A DNA stretch of 64,000 nucleotides from Flavivirga aquatica (GCF_001747085.1 NZ_MDJD01000046.1:1-64000); one strand, 5' to 3'. Counted from the first letter of the stretch, positions 17,613-28,536 are shown. Notes: generated by a model not told the origin, from the sequence alone. Made by a program: numbers and translations.

Positions 17613-20600
17613 ATGTTAAAAAAAAGTATCATTATTCTTTTCTTGTTTTTATTTCAATTCTCGATTGCTCAAGAAGAAACGCTTAAATATTTTAAAAAAT
17701 TTACAATTTCTGACGGATTAGCACATAATGGTGTAACATCTATGCATGAAGATTCTAGAGGGTTCCTTTGGTTTGGTACTTACGATGGGATTAATAAATA
17801 TGATGGTTATGAATTTAAGACATATAAGAACACAATAGATAAAAATATTTTAACAAGTAATAGGGTTAGAGCATTAAACGAAACAGATCATGGTGATTTA
17901 TGGATAGGAACAGACCATGGTGTTACAGTTTATAATTTTATAAGTGAAAAGTTTACAAAAATATATTCTAATGAAATAGAAGGAAAGGGGCATAATGGAC
18001 CAATAATTCGGAAAATAATAGTTGATAAGAACAGTGACTTAATTTTTTGTGCAACACAGGATGAAGGAGTTTTAGCTTTCAAAAAAGATTATACATTTTT
18101 GGGTAAATATTTGCCTTCAAAGGAAGATTTTCCAAATAAGATTATATTTTTTAATGGTTTACAGTTGGACAAAACACATTATATATTTGCTACTTCTACT
18201 GGGTTATTGCTTTTTAATTCTAATAAAAAGGAATTTCAAGAGGTTTTAAAAGGGAAAATAAATTATGCAACTTCAATTATTGGAATTAAAGATAATACAT
18301 TGTTAGTGTCCCCTTGGAAAGGAGTAACAAGTATAGAGTATAAGATTGAAAATGATACATATAGTTTTCATGTAAAAGAACGAATACTGGAATCTTATAT
18401 ATTTAATAGCCTTATAGTAGATGCTTTAGGTAACCTATGGTTAGGAGAATTAAATGAAGGAATAATTAAGGTAGAGAATATAGATAAAGTAAAAAACAAG
18501 GAGCCATTTAAATTAAAATTTTTTAAAGATAATCTTGGTGTATTACGTTCTAGCTCTTTTATAACATCATCTAATAATAATTGTTGGTTTGCCTCTTTTA
18601 ATGAAGGAGTGTATAAATTTGATATTAACAAAAATCCATTTAAAAGCTACAGTTATAAAATGAATTATGACTATGGTCTTCGTTCTAACAGTGTTGCCCA
18701 TATAACACCATTAGATAATCAAAGAGCTTATATTTCTGCCACATTAGGAGGATTAGCTTTATTTAATACAGAAACAAATAAGTTTGAACAGCTTCCTTTT
18801 AAATTACCAGCATGGACAGATCTTAAAGAAGGAGCTGTCTTTGTAGATTCAAGAAAAAATACATGGATTTATGTTGATGGAATATCATTAATATATAGAA
18901 TTAAATATGGCGATGATAAATTAGAAGAGGTAGCTCTTAAAAATCTTTTAAATCCTAATACTAGAGGTTTACGATCATTTACAGAAGATAAATATGGAAA
19001 TATTTGGATAGGAGCTTTTAATGAGGTCTATAAAGTTTCGTTAAGTAAATTAAATGATATTGAAAATGTAGAATTACTTAATGATAATCCATATTTTAAA
19101 GATAATAAAATAGCATTAGCTAGAAGAATTTATGCAGACCCTATTTATGATTTTATATGGATTGGAGTAGACTCAGATGGTTTATTTAGAGTAAGTAATA
19201 AAAAAAATACACCTATAGAGGATCTTGAAATCAAACAATTTGTAAATAACAAAAAGGATAAACATTCTATATCAAGCAATTTTGTATCAGCTATAGTAAG
19301 GTTACCTAATGAAGATTTATGGGTTGGTACAGAAGGAGGAGGTATATGTAAAGTTATTAATAGTAATTCCAAACCAAAGTTTATAGCCCTTACAGAAAAA
19401 AACGGATTGTCTAATAATGTGATTAAGAATATATTATATGATAGTGAATATAACTTGTGGATTCCTACAAACATTGGGTTGAATAAACTGAATACTAAAG
19501 ATAATTCATTTAGAAAATTTAACGAGTCAGATGGTTTACCTTTTGAAGATTTTTGGTTTGCAGCCAAAAGATTAAACAACGGAATAATGATATTGTCTGG
19601 TTTAGATGGTTTTTGTTATTTTGACCCAAAGGAAGTTACAAATAGTGAAAAGCTCCCTCAATTACAATTTGAGAATTTTAAAATCTTTGATAAATTAATT
19701 ACTCCTGGAGATACTATTAATAATAGAGTTTTATTCAAGGACAATTTAACGCAATTAGATGAAATAAAACTTAAACATAACGAGAATGTGTTTTCTTTAG
19801 ATTTAACAAGCTTGCATTTTTCTAATAATAAAAACCATTTTATAAAATATAAGTTAACCCCAATAAATCAAGACTGGGTAGAAGCTCCTTCTAATCAAAA
19901 AACCATTCATTACAATGGACTTCAACCAGGCGAGTATGAGTTGAGTGTTATGGCTTCAAATTCTATAAATGAATGGACATCACCTAAACGGTTAAATATA
20001 ATAATAGAGCCATCTGTTTGGAATACTAATTTGGCATATTCTATTTATGTGCTGTTAACCGTTATTTTAATTTATATGGTTATACGAGTTATTCTGAAAA
20101 TTCAAACACTTAATCATAAAGTAGAAATTGAACAATTAGAAATTAACGCAGTAAAAGAAGTAAACGAAGCTAAATTACGCTTCTTTTCAAATATATCTCA
20201 TGAAATAAAAACGCCATTAACACTTATCTCTGGACCTATTAATATACTGTTAGAACGATTTAAAGGAAATGCAGATATTGGAGAGAAGCTAAACTTAATG
20301 CAACGGCAATCTAAAAAAATTCAACAATTAGTAGATCAAGTTCATGATTTTAGACGTGCAGATGCCAATGCTTTAAAAATGAATTATTCCAGATTTAGTT
20401 TTAATACATTTATAGAGGAACTTACAGAAGATTTTAAGTTTTTTGCTAAAAATGATAAAAAGAATCTAGAAATAGAAAGAGAAAAATCAACAATAATTGT
20501 TTCAGCAGATAAAGATAAATTAGAAAAAATATTTAATAACCTACTTAATAATGCATTTAAATATACGCAGACTAATGACACTATTAAAATAAAATATAAA

Positions 20601-21737
20601 AGCGATGATAAAGATGTAATAGTTTCTGTTATTGATACTGGAAGAGGTATAGATAATATAGATTTAGCTCATATTTTCGAAAGATTTTATCAATCTCATA
20701 AAAAAGAAAATGCCCATATGAGTGGGTCAGGAATAGGACTAGCTTTTTCAAAGCGTTTAGTAGAGATGCACTATGGTTTTATTGATGCACAAAGTGAGCT
20801 AGATGTAGGTACGACTATAACGGTACGTTTACCAATAGTTAAAGAACATTTAGCTGAAGAGAAAATAGAAGAAATTGTTTTACCTGAGGAAAAAGAAATT
20901 ATTATAGATAATCACTTTTTTAAAGATATTTCACCTTCAAGCATAGAGGTAACAGGAGAGTTTTCCGAATCACTTGTTTTTTATGCAGAAGATAACACAG
21001 AAATGAGAAACTATGTGTTCGATATGCTTTCTAAATTCTTTAAAGTAAAAAGTTTTAGAAATGGTAAAGAATGTTTTGAAGCTATGGCAGATGAATGGCC
21101 AGATATTGTAATAAGTGATGTCCAGATGCCAGAGTTAAATGGTTTGGATTTATGTATTCGTATAAAATCAGATTTAAAAACGAGTCATATCCCTGTAATA
21201 TTGCTTACAGCATTAGCCAATATAGAAGATCACTTACAAGGAATAAGAGATGGAGCAGATGCATATATTAATAAACCATTTTATGTACAGCGTCTTGTTG
21301 CAAATATTGAAGCATTACTTATTAATAGAAAGCAATTAAGAGAGCGTTATCAAGTAGGAATCCCGTTAACAAAGGAAAATAATAAGAATAATAGAAACGA
21401 TAATGCTTTTTTAGATAAGTTATATAGCTTAATGGAAGAGAATATTGATAATCAGGATTTCGACCTTAATTACTTAGCTAAAGAGCTTTATCTTAATAGA
21501 ACACATTTTTATCAAAAAGTTAAGGTACTTACTAATCAGACGCCTTTTGAGCTATTAAAAATGTATAGACTAAAAAAAGCAGCAGAACTTTTGGTACAAA
21601 AAGAGTTAAGCGTAAATGAAGTTTTTGTTATGACTGGCTTTAAAAGTCGAACACACTTTGCAAAGGTTTTTAAAGAAAAATATGATGTGTCTCCAGGCAA
21701 ATATGCTGCTGAAATAAAGAAAAAATACACCACTTAA
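17613..21737 (+). CDS. Hybrid two-component system sensor-regulator (HTCS)
   Basis: This 1374-residue protein joins all parts of a two-component system and normally senses an oligosaccharide in the periplasm to switch on its PUL. In order it has a signal peptide (MLKKSIIILFLFLFQFSIAQ), 14 or so propeller repeats with blades such as LWFGTYDGI, LWIGTDHGV and LWVGTEGGG, a Y_Y_Y domain (about 700-770), one membrane helix (about 810-830), and a histidine kinase with His863 in NISHEIKTPLTL. An ATPase domain (DTGRGIDNID, GSGIGLAFSK), a receiver with Asp1169 in ISDVQMPE and an AraC-type DNA-binding domain at the C-terminus follow. It is the first gene of the locus and on the same strand as its likely targets. 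I infer that it senses fragments of the galactan that the neighbouring enzymes handle. Confidence 0.94.
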   Translation: MLKKSIIILFLFLFQFSIAQEETLKYFKKFTISDGLAHNGVTSMHEDSRGFLWFGTYDGINKYDGYEFKTYKNTIDKNILTSNRVRALNETDHGDLWIGTDHGVTVYNFISEKFTKIYSNEIEGKGHNGPIIRKIIVDKNSDLIFCATQDEGVLAFKKDYTFLGKYLPSKEDFPNKIIFFNGLQLDKTHYIFATSTGLLLFNSNKKEFQEVLKGKINYATSIIGIKDNTLLVSPWKGVTSIEYKIENDTYSFHVKERILESYIFNSLIVDALGNLWLGELNEGIIKVENIDKVKNKEPFKLKFFKDNLGVLRSSSFITSSNNNCWFASFNEGVYKFDINKNPFKSYSYKMNYDYGLRSNSVAHITPLDNQRAYISATLGGLALFNTETNKFEQLPFKLPAWTDLKEGAVFVDSRKNTWIYVDGISLIYRIKYGDDKLEEVALKNLLNPNTRGLRSFTEDKYGNIWIGAFNEVYKVSLSKLNDIENVELLNDNPYFKDNKIALARRIYADPIYDFIWIGVDSDGLFRVSNKKNTPIEDLEIKQFVNNKKDKHSISSNFVSAIVRLPNEDLWVGTEGGGICKVINSNSKPKFIALTEKNGLSNNVIKNILYDSEYNLWIPTNIGLNKLNTKDNSFRKFNESDGLPFEDFWFAAKRLNNGIMILSGLDGFCYFDPKEVTNSEKLPQLQFENFKIFDKLITPGDTINNRVLFKDNLTQLDEIKLKHNENVFSLDLTSLHFSNNKNHFIKYKLTPINQDWVEAPSNQKTIHYNGLQPGEYELSVMASNSINEWTSPKRLNIIIEPSVWNTNLAYSIYVLLTVILIYMVIRVILKIQTLNHKVEIEQLEINAVKEVNEAKLRFFSNISHEIKTPLTLISGPINILLERFKGNADIGEKLNLMQRQSKKIQQLVDQVHDFRRADANALKMNYSRFSFNTFIEELTEDFKFFAKNDKKNLEIEREKSTIIVSADKDKLEKIFNNLLNNAFKYTQTNDTIKIKYKSDDKDVIVSVIDTGRGIDNIDLAHIFERFYQSHKKENAHMSGSGIGLAFSKRLVEMHYGFIDAQSELDVGTTITVRLPIVKEHLAEEKIEEIVLPEEKEIIIDNHFFKDISPSSIEVTGEFSESLVFYAEDNTEMRNYVFDMLSKFFKVKSFRNGKECFEAMADEWPDIVISDVQMPELNGLDLCIRIKSDLKTSHIPVILLTALANIEDHLQGIRDGADAYINKPFYVQRLVANIEALLINRKQLRERYQVGIPLTKENNKNNRNDNAFLDKLYSLMEENIDNQDFDLNYLAKELYLNRTHFYQKVKVLTNQTPFELLKMYRLKKAAELLVQKELSVNEVFVMTGFKSRTHFAKVFKEKYDVSPGKYAAEIKKKYTT

Positions 21738-21916
21738 GTCACTTGAAAAGTTAAAATAATAAATATACGACATATAAGGTAATATGCTTAGATGTATAGT
21801 ATTATAGGGGTATTTACTGAGGCATACATATAATAAATTTTTAAGCACATTTTTTTTTAAGATAAATTGTTACTTTACCTTAAGTAACTTTATAGCGAGT
21901 AAAATTAAATATATTA

Positions 21917-24787
21917 ATGAATAAGCAAATAATCTTCTTTTTATATATAGCCTTTCATTTTTTTAGCTTTAGAGCATTTCATGTAGTAGCACAAGAGTCT
22001 TCTAATAGAAATAAAAGTATTAGGCCATTATCAAATAAATTTGTAGATAAACAAGCTATACAGAGTATAGAAATTGGTTATACCATTTCTAAAATAAGAA
22101 CAGCTAAAAATAAAAATAAATCTTATATCGTAGCAAGTAGTTATGAAGGTACTGTACTAAGAATTTCTTTTGATGGTCAAGTGCTTTGGAAACATGAATT
22201 ATCTGGTTTTATGAATCATGATATTTGGTGCCAAGATATAGATTATGATGGAATAGCAGAAGTTTTAGCAGCTAATGCAGACGGAAGTTTATATTGCCTA
22301 GATAGTAAAGGGAAATTGTTATGGAAATTCAGCCAAAGTGAGGCACCAATAAAGTCTGTGTGTGTAATTAATAAAGAGAACAAAAATTATGTGGTTTGCG
22401 GAGGCTATGATAAAAATATATATTATTTATCACCCAAAGGAGAGTTGTTAAAAACTATCGCATCAAATACATATTCAATAGAAAAACCTTGGGGAAAGAA
22501 CGGGAAATTGAAACCAGAACCTAGGAATCATGTCACAAATTTTTTAAGACCGCTACATAAAAAAAATGGAACGGAATGTTTAATCGTTCATGGTATTCAA
22601 AATAGTAATAGTGGCAGAGGTTCTCTATATGTGTTCGATATTTTTGAAGATAAACCAATACAAACTATTAAGTTAAAAAAAGGAAATGTTTTTGGAGAGT
22701 TACGTACCAGAGATGTTAATGGAGATGGAACGGATGAAATTTTAATAGGAGGTACAGGAGAAGCTAACAGAGGAAGCGGTTTTTTGAGAATAGATATCGA
22801 AAACCCCGAAAATCAAGCTCTTTTTAATATAAAAACACTTTATAAAAAGATAGACGCTTTTGGATACAGAGTAACACAACCTGTGGTTATAAAAGAAGGT
22901 AAAGCACTTAAATACCTTACACTATTTGGTTCAAGAATTTTACTGTCTCCAATAAACATGAATCCTAATGAAACAGAAGTCCTTGCCTGTAAATATGCGT
23001 TTAATGACATTTGGAATGATAAACAAAATAACAGAGTCATTTTAGCTTCAGCTCAAAGTGGTGGTAGTGCCATTCATATTATAAATTTAGAAAACTCAAA
23101 GTGGAAAAAAGAGTATGCTAATTTAAACCCGATAGGTAAAATTGAAACCATTTTAAAAAATACAGCAGAAGTTAAAAAGCAATTAAAAACATTTAAACAA
23201 CCTGTATATCAAAAGGAATCAGCTTCAGTTTATTTTATGACTGAAAAAAGGAAGGATGATTATACCCGTTCAACAATTAGCAGATTAGAAAAATCGTATT
23301 CAAATCCTATCTTTTTAAACGGATTCCATATGCCTAAGCAAGAAAAATGGGACCGTTCTAGTATTCTAAATGAGAAATATAGAAATAAAAAAGATAGACG
23401 TAAAAAGTATGTACTATCGCAACAAGAAGTGATAGATTTTGTGACACCAAAATATAAAAATGCACCAGGAATATCCTATTGGGGAGGTCATGGTAATGAT
23501 CCTTATATGTTTCAATTATCTACAACAAAAAAGATAGTAGATCAAGCAAAAGGGAAACAAACGGTTTTAATCTATCCAGAATTAGAAGATTATACAAAAG
23601 ACTTTGAGTATGTTATGAATGATCTTTTCTATCCATTAGCAAATTATATCAAAGATAAGAATGGAAAAATTTATGTCCGAACCAAACATACGTTTTGGCA
23701 AGCTAATGTATACTTACCCGTTTGGAGTAAACTAGTATCTGGAGATTATTCTAGTGTTTTTGTGCCTTCCATGGAAGAAACTACAGATAAATCCATGGAG
23801 TTGAGTTTAGCTTCTAGAATGGGGATTTGGTCTAGTGGAGCAGTAGATAGTTGGGGAGCGCGTTGTGCTAGAGACAATGCCAGTTACGATCGTACTAGGC
23901 AATATTCTCATCAAATGCTACCCAATCATTTTTTACGTATGATGGTTTACAATATAGCCAATGGTGCGCAGTACATTAATAATTTTGCATTAGATCAAGA
24001 ATATATAAGTTTACTATGGAAACTTATAGCAAAAGGTGCTTTATACGTGCCAAATCGTGAAGATATTTTGAGCATTTCACCAGTTCATTTAAGTATGACA
24101 GCACCCAATGAACATTTTTTAAATGAGGGAAGTAATACAAAATGGTTGACTTTTTACGATGAAGAAAAGGAAAAAAATACACCATTAGTTTTTAGTCATT
24201 TAAACGGTACATGGCCTGGAGCTCCAGTTACAGAATGGGATTTTTCAAGATATGCAGCCAATGCCACAGAACGAAGACTCAATTTTATACCAAAATATGA
24301 AAATGGTATGGTGTTAATTACACCACCACAAAAGGGCATTTTTGCAGATAAAAAAGCAAAAAGAAAACCATTACCTGAAAACCTTCATGCTATTTACAGA
24401 GGTATTATGAAAGAGTACATTACAGACGGTAAAGACTATATTTCAAGTGATGGAAAAAAACGATATAATCCAACAGAATACTATAAGGTTATTGAAGAAG
24501 ATATTAAAAAAGGAGCCAAATTATTACCAGTAACCGTAACAGGAAATGTAGGTTGGGTTGTTTCACAGGTTTCATCAAAACATTTAAGGCTAACCATAGT
24601 AGACAATGGCTATATTAATCCCAATTCGCAAACAGCTACTATTACATTTAATACAATTACGCCATTAAAAATTAAAGATGTTTTAAACGATGAGGTTTTT
24701 AAAATACTTGATAATAAAACAATTAAAATAGATATTCCCTTAGGTATGTTTAGATTTGTTGATATTGAATTAAAAGAAGAATTTTAA
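21917..24787 (+). CDS. Secreted propeller-plus-catalytic-domain protein, candidate lambda-carrageenase (GH150-like)
   Basis: A 956-residue protein with an N-terminal signal region. Residues 50-400 look like a beta-propeller with PQQ/FG-GAP-type blades (DGQVLWKHELSGF, DIDYDGIAEVLAANADGSLY, DVNGDGTDEILIGG). Residues 430-880 form a second, probably alpha/beta domain with conserved-looking acidic and aromatic stretches (ISYWGGHGNDPYMFQL, VLIYPELEDY, FVPSMEET, MGIWSSGAVDSWGARCARDN). A beta-rich tail ends it. Lambda-carrageenases of family GH150 are about 940 residues and have a predicted N-terminal propeller before a unique catalytic domain. That fit, together with GH110, GH2 and sulfatase genes next door, leads to the call. 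I did not recognise catalytic residues, so the enzyme class is an inference. The alternative is another glycan-binding or hydrolytic propeller protein. Confidence 0.55.
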   Translation: MNKQIIFFLYIAFHFFSFRAFHVVAQESSNRNKSIRPLSNKFVDKQAIQSIEIGYTISKIRTAKNKNKSYIVASSYEGTVLRISFDGQVLWKHELSGFMNHDIWCQDIDYDGIAEVLAANADGSLYCLDSKGKLLWKFSQSEAPIKSVCVINKENKNYVVCGGYDKNIYYLSPKGELLKTIASNTYSIEKPWGKNGKLKPEPRNHVTNFLRPLHKKNGTECLIVHGIQNSNSGRGSLYVFDIFEDKPIQTIKLKKGNVFGELRTRDVNGDGTDEILIGGTGEANRGSGFLRIDIENPENQALFNIKTLYKKIDAFGYRVTQPVVIKEGKALKYLTLFGSRILLSPINMNPNETEVLACKYAFNDIWNDKQNNRVILASAQSGGSAIHIINLENSKWKKEYANLNPIGKIETILKNTAEVKKQLKTFKQPVYQKESASVYFMTEKRKDDYTRSTISRLEKSYSNPIFLNGFHMPKQEKWDRSSILNEKYRNKKDRRKKYVLSQQEVIDFVTPKYKNAPGISYWGGHGNDPYMFQLSTTKKIVDQAKGKQTVLIYPELEDYTKDFEYVMNDLFYPLANYIKDKNGKIYVRTKHTFWQANVYLPVWSKLVSGDYSSVFVPSMEETTDKSMELSLASRMGIWSSGAVDSWGARCARDNASYDRTRQYSHQMLPNHFLRMMVYNIANGAQYINNFALDQEYISLLWKLIAKGALYVPNREDILSISPVHLSMTAPNEHFLNEGSNTKWLTFYDEEKEKNTPLVFSHLNGTWPGAPVTEWDFSRYAANATERRLNFIPKYENGMVLITPPQKGIFADKKAKRKPLPENLHAIYRGIMKEYITDGKDYISSDGKKRYNPTEYYKVIEEDIKKGAKLLPVTVTGNVGWVVSQVSSKHLRLTIVDNGYINPNSQTATITFNTITPLKIKDVLNDEVFKILDNKTIKIDIPLGMFRFVDIELKEEF

Positions 24788-24812
24788 TATTTAATAAAAA
24801 TAAAACATTCAA

Positions 24813-25743
24813 ATGAAAGTGTATCGTCCTTTTGCAAAAATATTTAAAGTACTTCTGTTATCAGGATTATTAATGTGTAATTCATGTAATAATTTAAACC
24901 AAAAGGCTGAGAAAACCTTAAAGCCTTCTTCTCCTAATATTATTCTATTTGTAGCAGACGATCATGGAACAGATGCACTGGGTTGTTATGGTAATCCAAT
25001 AATAAAAACACCTAATCTCGATAAATTAGCATTAGAAGGAACACGATTTAATAATGCTTACTGTACAAGTGCAAGTATAAGTTGTGCTGCTAGTAGATCT
25101 GTAATACTCTCAGGTAAATTTGGACATGCCAGAGGTTCTTATGGTCATAGTCATGATTGTCATCATTTTAGTACTTACGATAGTATCCAATCATTACCAG
25201 TATTGTTAGAGAAATCAGGTTACGAAACGGCAAGAATAGGTAAATACCATGTCGCTCCAGAAAAAGTGTATCATTTTAATACAGTATTAGAATCAGATCC
25301 TAGAAATACTGTAGAAATGGCAGAAAAATGTATAGCTATATTAAATTCAGAAAAACCATTCTTTTTGTATTTCTGTATAGAAGATCCATATAGAGGGCAT
25401 CCTTTTGAGCCCGATCCTTGGGATGCACCAAATAGTTTTGGTAATAAAAAAGAAGGATATACAGATGTAGAAACTGTTGTATATAGGCAAGAGATTTATA
25501 GAAAGGATATTGAATATTTTGGGTCAAAAAAAGTACAAGATTATTTATTTCGCCCAGAATTTGAGTTGTATGATCTTTCAAAAGATCCCACGAATTAAAT
25601 AATTTAGCACAACAAGAAGCGTATAAAACGGTATTAGTAGACATGCAAAATAAGATGGAAGCATTTCAAATTAAAACAGCAGACCCATGGAAAATTATGA
25701 GGAATCATAATAACTCACTTCAAGGGTCAGGAGTGAATTTATA
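24813..25743 (+). pseudogene. Sulfatase (S1 type), deleted internally and frameshifted
   Basis: It begins as a lipoprotein-like sulfatase (LLMCNSCNN, then PNIILFVADDHGTDALGCYG). The maturation motif is at Cys91, SCAASRSVILSG, a C-x-A-S-R variant whose cysteine would become formylglycine. The N-terminal half continues to about residue 224 and then jumps directly to a C-terminal segment (RPEFELYDLSKDPTN). The central part of the sulfatase fold, about 200 residues including the second metal-site motif, is missing. A frameshift near 25596 then separates the last stretch (NNLAQQEAYKTVLVDMQNKM to 25743). Intact members have about 460 or more residues. It cannot be active. Confidence 0.82.
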
Positions 25744-25764
25744 ATATAAAATAAGTCAATCAAT

Positions 25765-28413
25765 ATGAATAAAATACAACCGATAAAATCTTTAATATTA
25801 CTAATCTGCATTAATATTTCATTATTTCTTTATACAAACACCATACAATCACAACAAAAGTTTTCTACAGCAGGTTTTTTTGAAGTAGAAGGAAGTAAAC
25901 GTAAAGTTTCTAATTTTAATCCTGGGTGGCGCTTTTATAAAGGCGATGTAAAAGGTGCTGAAGCATTGAATTTTGATGATTCGAATTGGGTAGGAGCAAA
26001 TTTACCTCATGGTTTAGAAGTTTTACCTGAGAACGCAAGTGGAGGAAGAAACTATCAAGGAAAAGCATGGTATAGAAAAGAATTTACTGTAAAAGAAGAA
26101 GAACTAAATGGTAAAGTGTTTTTGTACTTTGAAGCAGTAATGGGCGTTGCTAAGGTTTGGGTTAACGGGACACAAGTAGCAGAACATTATGGAGGATATT
26201 TACCTTTTGCAGCAGACGTCTCTCATGTTTTAAATAAAAAGGGAAAAAATGTTGTTGCAGTAATGACAGATAATAGTGATAGTAAGCTATACCCACCAGG
26301 CAAACATCAGGCAGGATTAGATTTTAGTTATTTAGGAGGTATATATAGAGATACCTATTTAATTAAAACAAGTTCTGTGCATGTAACGCTTACAGAATTA
26401 AGTAAAACAGTAGCAGGAGGAGGCGTTTTTGTAGGAACCCTAGATGTTAATGGAAATAATGCTAAAATGGAAGTGAGAACAGAAGTCGCAAACGCATCTC
26501 CTAAAACACAGCATATTACTATAAAATCTGTTTTAGAAGACGCTAATAAAAAGCCCATTAAAACGATTATTCAAAAGGTGAAATTAGTGCCAACTCAAAG
26601 TAAACAATTAGCAAAACAATTTAGTGTAAACAATGTAAGATTATGGCATCCAGATGATCCATATTTACATTTTGTAAGAACCGATATTATTGTAAATGGT
26701 AAAGTCGTAGACCAAATGCGTACAAGAATTGGTATTCGTTTGTTTGAGATGAAAGGAGCAGAAGGGTTATTTGTTAATAAAAAATATATAGGTAAAAAAT
26801 TAATAGGTGTTAATCGCCATCAAGATTATGCATACGTAGGTAATGCTTTGCCAAATACTAGCCATTATAGAGACGTGAAACAACTTCGAGAAGGTGGTAG
26901 TAATATTATTAGAGTGGGGCACTACCCGCAAGATGATGCCTTTTATGATGCCTGTGATGAATTGGGAGTATTAACCACAACAGCAAACCCAGGATGGCAC
27001 TTTTTTAATTTTAAGGCTAAAATTTTTGAAGATAGACTATATGAAGACTCACATAATTTAGTTCGTAAAGATCGTAACAGACCCTCAATATTATTATGGG
27101 AAACAGCATTAAATGAAACTCCAGCACAACCTGGTCATGTAATGAATAATATGCATAAAGCAGCACATTCGGAATATCCATTTCCAGGAATGTTTACAGT
27201 AACCGATCATGAGGAAGCTAAAAAAGGAGGTCTAGATGTATATTATCACGGGCATGATAAAAATATAAATTCATTTAACAGAGAATTTGGAGATGGAGGC
27301 GAAGTAGACGATTGGTATTCTCAAAACTCAGTAGTTAGGGTAAAAAGGTCTTGGGGAGAAAAAGCTATGTTAGAACAATCTTTAAGACAAGCAGAATACC
27401 TTTCTAATGTATTTAAAACAGAAAAAGTACGATTAGGAGGTGCTATGTGGGCAGGAATAGATCATCAAAGAGGCTATCATCCAGATCCGTTTTTAGGTGG
27501 ACATTTAAATGTTTTACGTTTGCCACGTTATACCCATTATGTATATAAAAGTCAATACGAACCAGATTATAAATTAAATGGTATTGAAACAGGTCCAATG
27601 ATTTATAATACTAATGAGTTAACACAATTATCACCAAAAGATATCGTGCTTTATAGTAATTGCGATGAAATTAAGTTAACATGGTTGGGTAAAGATCTGG
27701 GAACCCAAAAACCATCAACAGACCCAAAATACGATGGGTTACCGCATCCGCCATTTGTTTTTAAGAATGTATTTGATTTGGAACAGTTAAAATTCAAAAA
27801 AAAAGGGAAAGAAGGACCAAACATTCAAATGATTGCAGAAGGTATCATTAATGGAAAAGTAGTGGTGAAAGATGTAAAAACATATGCGCAAAGATCCGAA
27901 AAAATAAAGTTAAGTATCGACCATCAAGGTTTAGATTTAATTGCAGATGGATCGGATTATATTCCAGTAAGAGCAACTATTGTAGATAGAAACGGAACAA
28001 AAAAAGTATTAGCCGAAGAACATGTGTATTTTGAGGTAGAAGGACCAGCAGAAATTATTGGAGGCATTCAAAATTTAGGGAATCCAGCTAAATCATCTTT
28101 TGGCATAGCAACGGCATTAATAAAAGCAACAACTAAATCAGGGAAAATAACGGTTAGAGCTCATGTTAAAGGTTTAAAGTCTGATGAGATTACATTAGAG
28201 TCTAAGTCCGTAACTATGGCATTATTTTACGATAAAAAATATATGTCTCAATCTAAAAAGACAGACAAAAACAAAATAATCATAGAGCAAGTAAAAGAGG
28301 AAGAATTGCCAAAAGATGTAAAAGTATTACAAGAAGAATTAAAAATGTTGCGGTTAGAATTAGTTGGAAAAAATCAAGCTTTAATGGATTTACGTAGCAA
28401 GAGTAAAAAATAG
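25765..28413 (+). CDS. Glycoside hydrolase family 2 enzyme, probable beta-galactosidase
   Basis: An 882-residue secreted GH2 protein with a signal peptide (residues 1-30). The sugar-binding jelly-roll (about 50-205; WYRKEFTVKEEEL, VWVNGTQVAEHYGGYLPF), an immunoglobulin-like domain and the TIM barrel (about 335-620) follow in family order. The predicted acid/base is Glu451 (WETALNETP) and the nucleophile is Glu507 (FNREFGDGG). GVNRHQDYAYVGNAL is the usual barrel entry. Further beta domains and a short coiled-coil tail (VLQEELKMLRLELVGKNQAL) complete it; the tail is unusual. In this locus its likely job is to remove beta-linked galactose exposed after the alpha-galactosidase acts. The family is firm; the substrate is inferred. 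Confidence 0.88.
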   Translation: MNKIQPIKSLILLICINISLFLYTNTIQSQQKFSTAGFFEVEGSKRKVSNFNPGWRFYKGDVKGAEALNFDDSNWVGANLPHGLEVLPENASGGRNYQGKAWYRKEFTVKEEELNGKVFLYFEAVMGVAKVWVNGTQVAEHYGGYLPFAADVSHVLNKKGKNVVAVMTDNSDSKLYPPGKHQAGLDFSYLGGIYRDTYLIKTSSVHVTLTELSKTVAGGGVFVGTLDVNGNNAKMEVRTEVANASPKTQHITIKSVLEDANKKPIKTIIQKVKLVPTQSKQLAKQFSVNNVRLWHPDDPYLHFVRTDIIVNGKVVDQMRTRIGIRLFEMKGAEGLFVNKKYIGKKLIGVNRHQDYAYVGNALPNTSHYRDVKQLREGGSNIIRVGHYPQDDAFYDACDELGVLTTTANPGWHFFNFKAKIFEDRLYEDSHNLVRKDRNRPSILLWETALNETPAQPGHVMNNMHKAAHSEYPFPGMFTVTDHEEAKKGGLDVYYHGHDKNINSFNREFGDGGEVDDWYSQNSVVRVKRSWGEKAMLEQSLRQAEYLSNVFKTEKVRLGGAMWAGIDHQRGYHPDPFLGGHLNVLRLPRYTHYVYKSQYEPDYKLNGIETGPMIYNTNELTQLSPKDIVLYSNCDEIKLTWLGKDLGTQKPSTDPKYDGLPHPPFVFKNVFDLEQLKFKKKGKEGPNIQMIAEGIINGKVVVKDVKTYAQRSEKIKLSIDHQGLDLIADGSDYIPVRATIVDRNGTKKVLAEEHVYFEVEGPAEIIGGIQNLGNPAKSSFGIATALIKATTKSGKITVRAHVKGLKSDEITLESKSVTMALFYDKKYMSQSKKTDKNKIIIEQVKEEELPKDVKVLQEELKMLRLELVGKNQALMDLRSKSKK

Positions 28414-28536
28414 AGCAGAAATAGGTATGATGATTAAATTTTAATTTAAAAGTGTTTATGACAAATCATAGTATTTTAAATTCTACAAATAGTTCAATAT
28501 ACTTGGCAATGGTATTGCTAATTAGCTTTATTTTAA

